Shown here: piece by piece, positions 1 to 5,823 of the stretch
How positions within the stretch are numbered: the first letter of the stretch is position 1
Layout: each line of letters opens with the position of its first letter
NCBI GenBank assembly: GCA_021155845.1
Contig: JAJNBK010000175.1
Span: 1 to 6,695, forward strand
From: Nitrososphaeraceae archaeon
GTDB taxonomy: Archaea; Thermoproteota; Nitrososphaeria; Nitrososphaerales; Nitrososphaeraceae
Length of the DNA stretch: 6,695 nucleotides
Reading direction: 5' to 3'
The notes under the pieces: generated by a model
Database searches by the model: none
Told to the model about the DNA's origin: nothing
The model's input: only the letters and a program-made list of their open reading frames with translations
Position numbers and translations under genes: made by a program

Positions 1-587
1 AAATATCCTTCCATTACAAGATCCACCAAAGGTTTTCTATCATTTGGAAATTCTCTTTCTTGAAGATTTGGAGGAAGATTTTCTTTTGGTCCCCTCTTTC
101 CAATTGCGATCATTGCCATAACATCAAAGTTATCAGAAATTCCTAAGTCTACTCTGGCTTTTTTATAGTCAAAACCCTCCATGCCATGAGTAACAATTCC
201 ACGCAGAGATGCTTCTAGTGCTAAATTCTCCCACGCAGCACCTGCATCTAATTGGTGAGTTATAGAAGGTCTTTCGTCATACTCAAAATTCTTCCTTGAT
301 ATTACAACAACTAATACAGCAGCATTTACCGCCCATATCTTATTGCCTTCATACAACAGACTGAAGAGTCTATCCCAGTGCTGAGTATTTCTTTTTGCAT
401 AAATAAATCTCCATGGTTGATTATTATAAGATGATGGTGCCCATCTAGCAGCTTCAAAAAGACTCATTATATCTTGATCATTTAATTCTTCACCATTCAT
501 TGACCTAGGAGACCATCTGTTAACAAACAAAGGATTTATTTTGTACGCAGCATGTCTTGTATGCTCGACTTCCGGTTTGAGCGTCAC
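1..587 (-). CDS. Nitroreductase-family FMN oxidoreductase, C-terminus cut by window edge
   Basis: Reverse-strand reading is open from a GTG at 587 to the window edge, giving 195 residues; the family is usually about 200 residues, so only a few C-terminal ones are missing. Visible family features are the N-terminal FMN-phosphate-binding type segment RWSPRSM (residues 24-30), the EAARWAPSSYNNQPWRF block (45-61), GIVTHGMEGFD in the second half and an AIGKRG segment. Family members bind FMN and use NAD(P)H to reduce nitro compounds, quinones or other electrophiles in the cytosol; the substrate here cannot be told. GTG is the first usable start: an in-frame TGA lies at 621-623, no in-frame ATG comes between, and the first internal ATG (residue 30) falls inside the conserved RWSPR motif. 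A TATA-like box at 609-614 lies about 25 bases upstream, which fits leaderless initiation at the GTG. The gene is divergent from the response regulator at 775. Confidence 0.9.
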   Translation of the reverse strand, partial: MTLKPEVEHTRHAAYKINPLFVNRWSPRSMNGEELNDQDIMSLFEAARWAPSSYNNQPWRFIYAKRNTQHWDRLFSLLYEGNKIWAVNAAVLVVVISRKNFEYDERPSITHQLDAGAAWENLALEASLRGIVTHGMEGFDYKKARVDLGISDNFDVMAMIAIGKRGPKENLPPNLQEREFPNDRKPLVDLVMEGY

Positions 588-608
588 AATCTGGTGTGAG
601 CAGTATAG

Positions 609-614
609 TATATA
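609..614 (-). promoter_or_regulatory. TATA box of the nitroreductase gene
   Basis: On the reverse strand TATATA is followed 22 bases later by the GTG start, the spacing expected of an archaeal core promoter giving a leaderless mRNA. The 18-bp palindrome at 618-635 lies immediately upstream, in the region where TFB recognition elements and operators sit. Confidence 0.5.
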
Positions 615-617
615 GTG

Positions 618-635
618 GTATCAGATATCAGATAC
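618..635. promoter_or_regulatory. Candidate operator: near-perfect 18-bp palindrome
   Basis: GTATCAGATATCAGATAC is self-complementary at 16 of 18 positions; only the symmetric A/A pair (positions 6 and 13) breaks it. It can also be read as two tandem TATCAGA units. It abuts the upstream side of the nitroreductase TATA box, so a dimeric regulator bound here could block or recruit the initiation complex. Which protein would bind is unknown. Confidence 0.45.
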
Positions 636-737
636 ATCTTGTTTAGAGTAATCTTATATTCTCATGTGGTAATTAATCCATATATACTTCATGATTATTT
701 AAAATCTCGACATTGAATAATCATCAACATAAGAGAA

Positions 738-745
738 TTTTAAAA
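738..745 (+). promoter_or_regulatory. Possible TATA box of the first response regulator
   Basis: TTTTAAAA is centred about 33 bases before the ATG at 775, allowing a leader of only a few bases. A weaker alternative, ATTATTTAAAAT near 692-703, would give a leader of about 50 bases that contains the purine-rich AAGGAAG (757-763). The choice between the two is uncertain. Confidence 0.35.
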
Positions 746-774
746 GTCACAATCACAAGGAAGAGCATATAGAA

Positions 775-1167
775 ATGAATGAACCAGAATTGGCTTCAAA
801 AAAAATATTGGTAGTAGATAACGAGTCAGATATCACTTTCACACTACAGAGCATTTTGGAAGACAATGGGTTTATAGTCGACGTATATACCGATCCTGTA
901 TTAGCACTAAGAAACTTTCATGCTAATTTGTACGATCTCATATTGCTTGATATTAAAATGCCTGATATGGATGGATTTGAATTATATAATAAGATGAAAG
1001 AAATAGACAGTAGAGCAAAAATATGTTTTTTAACTGCTAGTGAGATGTTCTATGAGGATCTTAGAAAGGCACGTTTCGAATTGGATGAATCTTTAGGTGA
1101 GCGTTACTTTATTCAGAAACCCATTACCACTGAAGAGCTATTAAGGAGAATAAATGCAATGATTTAA
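775..1167 (+). CDS. Receiver-only response regulator (CheY-like), DNE variant
   Basis: The 130-residue protein is a single receiver domain with no output domain, so it should act by phosphorylation-dependent binding to a partner protein in the cytosol. Key residues are D59 in LLDIKMP (phosphoacceptor), T87 in FLTAS and K115 in QKPI. The acidic pair that binds Mg2+ is incomplete: where most receivers have DDE this one has D15-N16-E17, so metal binding or phosphorylation kinetics may differ. The start ATG is 8 residues before the first core strand, as usual, with purine-rich AAGGAAG 11 bases upstream. It is closely similar to the regulator at 3437-3847 (shared LLDIKMP..DGFE.Y and K.CFLTASE blocks), so the two look like paralogues. 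The convergent histidine kinase ends 150 bases downstream and is the natural candidate phosphodonor, although that pairing is inferred from position only. Confidence 0.93.
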   Translation: MNEPELASKKILVVDNESDITFTLQSILEDNGFIVDVYTDPVLALRNFHANLYDLILLDIKMPDMDGFELYNKMKEIDSRAKICFLTASEMFYEDLRKARFELDESLGERYFIQKPITTEELLRRINAMI

Positions 1168-1250
1168 TCTAATTCAAACAATATTTGCTTTGGGATTAGT
1201 AAATATCATAAACATCAATTAGAAAGAGAGAAATGAGAAACAGAAATAAT

Positions 1251-1270
1251 AAAAGAATATAAAAAATATA
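1251..1270 (-). terminator. T-rich termination tract of the kinase gene
   Basis: Read on the reverse strand, 50-70 bases beyond the kinase stop codon, the sequence runs TATATTTTTTATATTCTTTT. Archaeal RNA polymerase commonly terminates at such oligo-T tracts without a hairpin. On the other strand a pyrimidine-rich run (about 1293-1308, including TTTTT) could serve the convergent response regulator. Confidence 0.4.
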
Positions 1271-1318
1271 GGATCAATCATAAAGTATACAATTATTCTT
1301 CCTTTTTACTGTATATTA

Positions 1319-3349
1319 TCAAGGTGGTGAAGATGAAAACAAAGGTAAAGTAAAGTAAAAAGTAGATCCTCTTCTTGTTTGTTCATCCAAATTATTGTTA
1401 TTGGTATTATTATTATTCTCAGCCCATATCTTACCGCCATGAGCTTCTATAATGCTCTTTGATATATACAGGCCAAGTCCTGTTCCTACATCAGACTTGG
1501 TAGCAAATTTTGTAAATAATCGTGGTAGTATTTCTGGATCTATGCCATCACCGGTATCCTTTACAGATACAATGACTTGGTTATTATTATTATCCTTGCT
1601 GATTTTTTTGTCAATAGCAACAGTTATAGATCCTTCTTCGGTGAACTTGAGAGCATTGCTTATCAGATTAGAAATAATCTGAGCTATTCTTCCCATGTCT
1701 ACATTTACCAAAATGCTGCTATCTTTATCATGAGGCTCAAATCTGATTTTGACATTTGATTTAAGTTTTCCAATTTCGCTTCTTGTGTAATCCCCTATTA
1801 TGTCTGATATTAGATCCTTAAGGTTAGCTTTCTCTAACCTTAATTTGAGAGCTTGACTTTCGATTTTTGTAACATCTAATATGTCTTCAGTAAGTCTTTG
1901 TAACCGACTTGCATTTCTAATAATTACTTCTAGCTTCTCAAGTTGTTTTTTCTTTTGCAAAAAATCTTGTTGCTGTTGTTTCTCTTGTTGTTCTGGTTGT
2001 AATAACTGTTTTCTTCCTTTATCATTATCATCGTCTGGCATATTTTTATTCATCTGACTATAGAGAAGCTCAGATAGACCAAGTATAGGTACTATTGGTG
2101 TTCTTAATTCGTGAGCTGCCACATTAATGAATTCCTTCTGTGCTTTCTCATTAAGCTTTAACTGTTCATTAGCCAAGGCAAGTTGTTTATTTGCTTCTTC
2201 TAGTTTCTTTGTTCTATCATATACTATTTGGTTTAGGTTTTGATTTGTATACTGTATATTCTGTTTCATATTTTCGAATTGGTTAGCAAGCTGTCCTATC
2301 TCATCCGAGCTGTTGACTTCAATTTTCATGCCAAAATTTCCTCTGGCAATATTTTGAGCTGCATCTCTTAACTTTCTTATAGGTAGAGACATGGATTGGC
2401 CTAAAAACAAGGAGGCAACTACAACTAGAGCAGCTACTATTATTCCGGTTAAAACAGTCAAATTCCTTAGATTATCAAGTGCAGCAAAACCCTCCGCCTT
2501 ATCTATCTTTGCTACCAGACCCCAATCTACTCCTTCTATATGGCGAGTCACAGCAAGTACTGGCACACCACGATAGTCTACAATATTGGTAAAAGTTTTT
2601 TCATTTTTTAAGAGTGCTTGAATGATTGGTGTTTGCACATCATCTTTATCTACTCTTAATGTCAATGCTGCTGCAGGGTCAAATCGTAATGGATTAATCA
2701 ACAAAGCATCCCCATTATCATCTCTCTTTACCAAGTTAAATTCGCCTGTCTCTCCTAAACCTTCATAGGTTTGAATCTGTGACAGCAAAGTATCTAAATT
2801 AGATATTATAGAAACTACCCCTACCAGTTTGTTATCATTTAGAATTAGAGGCCCTGTGAGATACACTCTTAGATTTCCTTCTGGGTCTTTAAAGAATATA
2901 GTCACATCATTTTGTTTGCTTCCTTTTATGAAAAATTCATCAGTACTATGATTCCTACCTATACTCGCATTATTAATAGAAGCTACTATTTGACCCATAG
3001 GGCTTAGTATATAAATGTCCTCAAAGCTCTTACTTTCAGATTTTACTGGATTTATTATTCTTGTAATAAACTGCTGCGATTGAGTTTTGTTTCCATTATT
3101 ATTATTATTGTATTTATCTAATTCAACCTTTAATTGTAGCCTGCTAGAGACCAAATTCAATTTTTCTAAATTTTGGTCTACTAGGTTCTGTATGTTTTTT
3201 TCTTGCAAAGTAGCTAGAGTCTCAAGTTTATTGAGAGTTTCCTTTGTAAGAGCTTGTTCAGTATTTAGATAATTTAGAGTTCCGAAAATGGTTAAAGGAA
3301 CAATAGAAATTATCAAAAATATGATTATAAGTTTAGTTCTTATCATCAT
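1319..3349 (-). CDS. Membrane sensor histidine kinase: dCache-HAMP-HisKA-HATPase
   Basis: The 676-residue protein has, in order: TM1 (about 7-27); an extracytoplasmic double-Cache-type sensor (about 30-295, with the YLTGPLIL...GVVSIIS strand pattern of such domains); TM2 (about 297-319); HAMP (about 320-372); a coiled-coil linker (372-405); a HisKA dimerisation domain with H413 in AAHELRTP; and HATPase_c with N-box N561/N565, G1 D598-T-G-D-G, F-box LFTKFA (611-616) and G2 GTGLGL (622-627). All catalytic residues are present, and E414 and T417 beside the histidine would allow phosphatase activity too. Odd points are a Gln/Asp-rich insert (about 432-468) between the two HisKA helices, and Asn runs at 81-85, 587-590 and 645-653 encoded by AAT/AAC repeats. 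The start has tandem ATGs at 3349 and 3346. The gene is convergent with one receiver protein and divergent (87-base gap) from the other, its likely partners. The ligand is unknown; dCache domains usually bind small organic molecules. Confidence 0.95.
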   Translation of the reverse strand: MMIRTKLIIIFLIISIVPLTIFGTLNYLNTEQALTKETLNKLETLATLQEKNIQNLVDQNLEKLNLVSSRLQLKVELDKYNNNNNGNKTQSQQFITRIINPVKSESKSFEDIYILSPMGQIVASINNASIGRNHSTDEFFIKGSKQNDVTIFFKDPEGNLRVYLTGPLILNDNKLVGVVSIISNLDTLLSQIQTYEGLGETGEFNLVKRDDNGDALLINPLRFDPAAALTLRVDKDDVQTPIIQALLKNEKTFTNIVDYRGVPVLAVTRHIEGVDWGLVAKIDKAEGFAALDNLRNLTVLTGIIVAALVVVASLFLGQSMSLPIRKLRDAAQNIARGNFGMKIEVNSSDEIGQLANQFENMKQNIQYTNQNLNQIVYDRTKKLEEANKQLALANEQLKLNEKAQKEFINVAAHELRTPIVPILGLSELLYSQMNKNMPDDDNDKGRKQLLQPEQQEKQQQQDFLQKKKQLEKLEVIIRNASRLQRLTEDILDVTKIESQALKLRLEKANLKDLISDIIGDYTRSEIGKLKSNVKIRFEPHDKDSSILVNVDMGRIAQIISNLISNALKFTEEGSITVAIDKKISKDNNNNQVIVSVKDTGDGIDPEILPRLFTKFATKSDVGTGLGLYISKSIIEAHGGKIWAENNNNTNNNNLDEQTRRGSTFYFTLPLFSSSPP

Positions 3350-3408
3350 AGTAATAATGAGAGAAACAATTTATCAAGGCTTGTTTTGTTATCTTAATTC
3401 TTTACTCC

Positions 3409-3418
3409 TATTTTAAAA
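3409..3418 (+). promoter_or_regulatory. TATA-like box between kinase and second response regulator
   Basis: TATTTTAAAA is centred about 24 bases before the ATG at 3437, the spacing for a leaderless mRNA. The same AT-rich block read on the reverse strand (TTTTAAAATA) could serve the kinase gene with a leader of about 35 bases, so the 87-base gap may hold back-to-back promoters. Confidence 0.4.
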
Positions 3419-3436
3419 AAATAAAATAAGATTTAG

Positions 3437-3847
3437 ATGTGTGTTAATCACTTAATTAATAGATACACTACGTCCCTTAAGAAACGACGAATTCTAGTTT
3501 TAGATGATGAACCTGATGTTAATTTCACTATAAAGCTTGCACTAGAAGATGAAGGATTTGAAGTTGATACATTTGATAATCCTCAACTAGCATTATCTAG
3601 TTTTAAACCTAAATTCTATGACCTTGTACTCTTAGATATTAAAATGCCAAAAATAGATGGTTTTGAATTTTATAGAGAAATAAAGAAGAAAGACAATAAG
3701 GTCAAGGTTTGCTTTTTAACAGCTAGTGAATACACTCATTATGAAGAGTTTTTAAAAGAAAATCCTAAAATAACAGTAAAATGCTTTGCCCGTAAACCAA
3801 TACCGATAGGTGATCTAGCTAAAGTAGTAAAAGAACAATTAGGATAA
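3437..3847 (+). CDS. Receiver-only response regulator (CheY-like)
   Basis: The 136-residue protein is a single receiver domain with the full catalytic set: D23-D24-E25 (metal-binding acidic pair), D67 in LLDIKMP (phosphoacceptor), T95 in FLTAS and K120 in RKPI. There is no DNA-binding or enzymatic output domain, so the signal must pass to a partner protein. The leader before the first core strand is about 17 residues (basic, with KKRR just before ILVLDDE), longer than in its paralogue at 775-1167. The ATG used is the only start before the core and sits about 24 bases after a TATA-like box. The gene is transcribed divergently from the histidine kinase across 87 bases, the arrangement most suggestive of a cognate pair. 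A short inverted repeat follows the stop codon. Confidence 0.94.
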   Translation: MCVNHLINRYTTSLKKRRILVLDDEPDVNFTIKLALEDEGFEVDTFDNPQLALSSFKPKFYDLVLLDIKMPKIDGFEFYREIKKKDNKVKVCFLTASEYTHYEEFLKENPKITVKCFARKPIPIGDLAKVVKEQLG

Positions 3848-3862
3848 TAATAAAATACGATT

Positions 3863-3890
3863 ATCAAAAAGTTTGATTTGTTATTGTTGT
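3863..3890 (+). terminator. Hairpin plus T-rich tail after the second response regulator
   Basis: ATCAAA-AAG-TTTGAT is a perfect 6-bp inverted repeat 15 bases after the stop codon, followed by the T-rich run TTGTTATTGTTGTTATT. The stem is AT-rich and weak; in archaea the T-rich tail alone may be what terminates transcription. Confidence 0.35.
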
Positions 3891-3948
3891 TATTATTATT
3901 GTCTCTACTCCACCGCTGTTAAATGGCTCTTGCGAATGCTACAAATGA

Positions 3949-4242
3949 CCTTGTGGTATTGATAAAATACGTTCTGATAGGACATCAGACCAAAAACCTG
4001 ATGTACATAGTTTTGAAACAGAAGAGGCTATGATGAATTAAAATGCTTTTATTCGTGGAAATAAAGCAACAACAACAACCACCACCAGCAGTAATTGGAA
4101 TGATGATTTAGTAGACTACGTTGACTATTATAAAGATAAACTCATTATGCTTACATTTCTCAATCATGTATCAAAAGAGAGGATAGCTATGAAGCATCCA
4201 GCAATCTTTTCTCCACATGCGATCAATAAGCATTTAAAATGA
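3949..4242 (+). pseudogene. Possible decayed protein-coding remnant, family not recognised
   Basis: One frame from 3949 to the TGA at 4240-4242 is interrupted only by a TAA at 4039-4041 and has protein-like composition. The part after the TAA (66 codons) ends in a charged, amphipathic segment (DYVDYYKDKLIMLTFLNHVS, then KERIAMKHPAIFSPHAINKHLK), which does not look like random AT-rich translation. A (CAA)n(CCA)n repeat (about 4066-4086) gives a run of six Thr in this frame. No ATG and no core promoter precede it in frame, so the 5' end is missing. A different frame holds a 36-codon ATG ORF at 3923-4033 (MALANATNDLVV...), which could be the displaced upstream part after a frameshift. I do not recognise a family; it could also be chance. 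Confidence 0.3.
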
Positions 4243-4594
4243 AATAATAGAAGAAAAAAACGCACTCTATTGATTAGTGAGCAAAATATTATTCATATAG
4301 ACAATACTTACGTAAACAGGTTGTTATTATTTCTATCTATATAAAGCTGAGACAGTAAGAGATTATCTTATTTTCTATAAGATATGGTTAGCTTGTACTT
4401 TAAATGTCGCTCTGATAGATAGAGATTCTTCAAACCAATACATTACTCATTTTTTCTTGAAGATTGCTAGAATCAATTAAACATAAAATTTGAGCACAAG
4501 AATAGATTTACATTTACAATTATCTTTGACAAGTAGAATCGCTATATTTGATTATAGGATTTTACCTTCAATATAGCAGCAAAAGCCATATTGG
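4243..4594. other. Gene-free stretch with an orphan TATA box and hairpin
   Basis: No convincing coding frame is visible on either strand in these 350 bases. On the plus strand TATATAAA (4338-4345) resembles a strong archaeal TATA box. About 20 bases after it lies a perfect 8-bp inverted repeat with a 5-base loop (TATCTTAT-TTTCT-ATAAGATA, 4364-4384). No open frame follows, so this could be a small RNA promoter, a relic promoter or chance in AT-rich DNA. Confidence 0.3.
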
Positions 4595-4596
4595 CT
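4578..4596 (-). terminator. Hairpin with short T run at the end of the CxxC membrane protein gene
   Basis: On the reverse strand AGCCA-ATA-TGGCT, a perfect 5-bp stem, overlaps the TAG stop codon and is followed directly by TTTTGCTG. It resembles a minimal intrinsic terminator, but the stem is short and the T run is only four bases. Confidence 0.3.
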
Positions 4597-5170
4597 ATCT
4601 CAAAGCCTCTTCACTCTTTTCAAATCCAAAATAACAAGAATGGCATTGTTTTTTTCCATAAATTACTCCACTCTTGCCACATTTGGTGCATACTTTATCA
4701 TAATCTATAGTGGAGTCTAGAGATTTTGCTTTTTGTAAGCATTTACCACAAATTGGTGCTTCCAAGTTATAACTTGAGAGAAAACCAGAACCACATTGGG
4801 TGCACCTTAGACTGTACATATTTCCTTTTGGTTTCCAACGCCTGAAAATGTCTTTGTGTTGTGTTCCACAACTCATACAATAATATTTTAATGAATTGTC
4901 TTCCGACATTGGGGAGGAGGACATTGAGCTAAATACTCCTCTTACTCCTCCTCTCATTCTCATTCTTTGCATCATTCTTCTTCTCATATAGAGATTAAGC
5001 AAAATGAATACTCCTATTATAGTAACTAATGATATCGGAAATGGTAATAGTAGAGAGATGGTAAGACTGATACCTAAGGATACACCTAACCATATCATTA
5101 CATTAAGCAAAAATTGAGCGTTGTTATTGTAATTTGAACTCATATTTCTTACTACCACTATTTTCCACAT
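4595..5170 (-). CDS. Two-helix membrane protein with five CxxC zinc-ribbon pairs
   Basis: The 191-residue frame has an Asn-rich N-terminus, two adjacent membrane helices (about 19-42 and 45-62, joined by a PFP turn), and a strongly basic Arg/Met stretch (63-78) that should hold the tail in the cytosol. The tail has five CxxC pairs: C98/C101 and C123/C126 (one zinc ribbon), then C141/C144, C161/C164 and C176/C179. The last three suggest a second ribbon plus an extra pair, or a two-metal arrangement. Function is unknown; membrane-anchored zinc ribbons often serve protein-protein or nucleic-acid contacts. The start is uncertain: ATG 5170 gives 191 residues and ATG 5143 gives 182. An AT-rich box at 5176-5183 favours 5143, while one at 5192-5200 fits a leaderless 5170. 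The gene stands alone, with no operon partner in view. Confidence 0.82.
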   Translation of the reverse strand: MWKIVVVRNMSSNYNNNAQFLLNVMIWLGVSLGISLTISLLLPFPISLVTIIGVFILLNLYMRRRMMQRMRMRGGVRGVFSSMSSSPMSEDNSLKYYCMSCGTQHKDIFRRWKPKGNMYSLRCTQCGSGFLSSYNLEAPICGKCLQKAKSLDSTIDYDKVCTKCGKSGVIYGKKQCHSCYFGFEKSEEALR

Positions 5171-5280
5171 TTACCTAATTAAATTTAGTAGTAATTAATA
5201 ACTTACTTGGTAATTGTTTTCTTATTATGTTACAACTCTACTGCTACTATGCTGCCACTTTCTAATTTTTTATTATCTGA

Positions 5281-5516
5281 CAGGCAAATAGAGATAATGC
5301 TGTTGAAACACGTGATAGAACAGTTTTAAGTATATTGGCTGCTGCTGTTGTTGTTGTATATATATAGCATACAGAGAACTAGGAGTACCACGTACACTGC
5401 AAAATATAGCAGCTGCCTCAAATAACAGACCTAAGGAAGTTGCACAAGATTACAGAATCAAAGCAATAAGTAAAAGAGAATCATTAGCAAGTAGCAAACT
5501 GCGTAAGGTCGAATAG
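5281..5516 (+). pseudogene. Broken transcription initiation factor B (TFB/TFIIB) fragment
   Basis: Two overlapping frames together encode part of an archaeal TFB cyclin repeat. Frame A runs from 5281 (after an in-frame TGA at 5278) through TVLSILAAAVVVVYI to a TAG at 5365. Frame B, from 5367, reads AYRELGVPRTLQNIAAASNN, continues through RPKEVAQDYR and ends at the TAG at 5514-5516. The (TA)5 tract at 5357-5366 lies exactly at the break: deleting one TA unit gives VYI-AYRELGVPRT, matching the YIACRELGVPRTL-type motif of TFB repeat 1. The zinc ribbon, B-reader/linker and second cyclin repeat are absent, since a full TFB has about 300 residues. No start codon or promoter is apparent. An intact TFB binds TBP-DNA and recruits RNA polymerase; this copy cannot. 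It is most likely the relic of a lineage-expanded paralogue. Confidence 0.78.
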
Positions 5517-5588
5517 TCATACTCTAAAATCTTGTCAGCAAAATATAATATGTGAGGATTAAATTTAAAAGAAAAAATAAGTATCAAG

Positions 5589-5741
5589 TTATTTTGCTTC
5601 AAGTTCCTTGATCCTTTCGAGAACACCTTCAGTTTCCTTCTCCAGGTCATTCTTGTATTCTTTTAGCAAAGCAATTCGTTCTTCCTTAGTAAGAAAACTT
5701 CTTGCTTTTTGAAAGCCTGTTCCACAGCAACCATATCCCAT
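5589..5741 (-). CDS. Small Cys-Cys / coiled-coil protein divergent from PadR regulator
   Basis: This 50-residue protein begins MGYGCCGTGFQKARSFLTKE and continues as a charged amphipathic helix (about 18-49, ending in IKELEAK), a probable coiled coil. The glycine-rich N-terminus with adjacent C5-C6 looks like a metal- or thiol-reactive tip. A Shine-Dalgarno GGAGGTGA lies five bases before the ATG, the best ribosome-binding site in the window and strong evidence that this short frame is real. I recall similar short Gly/Cys-tipped, Lys/Glu-rich proteins beside PadR regulators in other archaea, but cannot name a family with certainty. It shares an 87-base divergent promoter region with the PadR gene, whose product probably controls it. 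A longer frame at 5450-5650 overlaps it out of phase and is not real. Confidence 0.8.
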   Translation of the reverse strand: MGYGCCGTGFQKARSFLTKEERIALLKEYKNDLEKETEGVLERIKELEAK

Positions 5742-5747
5742 ATTATT

Positions 5748-5755
5748 CACCTCCG
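5748..5755 (-). promoter_or_regulatory. Strong Shine-Dalgarno GGAGGTGA of the small Cys-Cys gene
   Basis: On the reverse strand GGAGGTGA is complementary to the anti-Shine-Dalgarno end of archaeal 16S rRNA, with five bases to the ATG. It fixes the start codon and sets this gene apart from its mostly leaderless neighbours. Confidence 0.75.
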
Positions 5756-5764
5756 CTTTTATTC

Positions 5765-5782
5765 ATATCGGATATACGATAT
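5765..5782. promoter_or_regulatory. Predicted PadR operator 1
   Basis: ATATCGGATATACGATAT is an 18-bp inverted repeat with 16 of 18 positions symmetric. It overlaps the likely TATA element of the small Cys-Cys gene (ATTATAT on the reverse strand, about 5777-5783, some 40 bases before its ATG), so binding should block that promoter. It shares the ATATCGGA half-site and 14 of 18 positions with operator 2. Confidence 0.6.
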
Positions 5783-5798
5783 AATGTAGGATGATGTA

Positions 5799-5806
5799 TT
5801 TATATA
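5799..5806 (+). promoter_or_regulatory. TATA box of the padR-family gene
   Basis: TTTATATA matches the archaeal TATA consensus and is centred 26-27 bases before the ATG at 5829, predicting a leaderless transcript. Operator 2 begins at its last base. Confidence 0.65.
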
Positions 5807-5823
5807 TATCGGACATCCAATAT
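5806..5823. promoter_or_regulatory. Predicted PadR operator 2
   Basis: ATATCGGACATCCAATAT is an imperfect 18-bp inverted repeat (12 of 18 positions symmetric) placed between the TATA box and the predicted transcription start of the padR-family gene, a classic autorepression position. It is 41 bp from operator 1, close to four helical turns, so both sites face the same side of the DNA. Confidence 0.55.

Noticed and set aside
635..637. Upstream ATG as start of the nitroreductase
   Set aside because: It is not in frame with the nitroreductase and meets a stop near the GTG; in the true frame a TGA at 621-623 closes the region upstream.
1169..1199. Interrupted inverted repeat (CTAAT...ATTAG with inner CAAA/TTTG) after the first response regulator
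   Set aside because: The stem is interrupted and AT-rich with a long loop, and no T run follows, so I do not call a terminator.
1452..1759. Plus-strand frames opposite the kinase ATPase domain
   Set aside because: They lie wholly antisense to conserved kinase coding sequence and show no family features.
2391..2576. 61-codon plus-strand frame opposite the kinase second membrane helix
   Set aside because: Antisense shadow of the kinase gene, without promoter or recognisable motif.
3087..3272. 61-codon plus-strand frame opposite the kinase N-terminus
   Set aside because: Antisense shadow; its Leu run is simply the complement of the kinase Asn repeat.
5450..5650. 66-codon reverse-strand frame beginning MTWRRKLK
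   Set aside because: It overlaps the 50-aa Cys-Cys gene and the TFB relic out of phase, has no ribosome-binding site or promoter at its start, and its translation looks like random AT-rich sequence. The small gene in the other frame has a strong Shine-Dalgarno.
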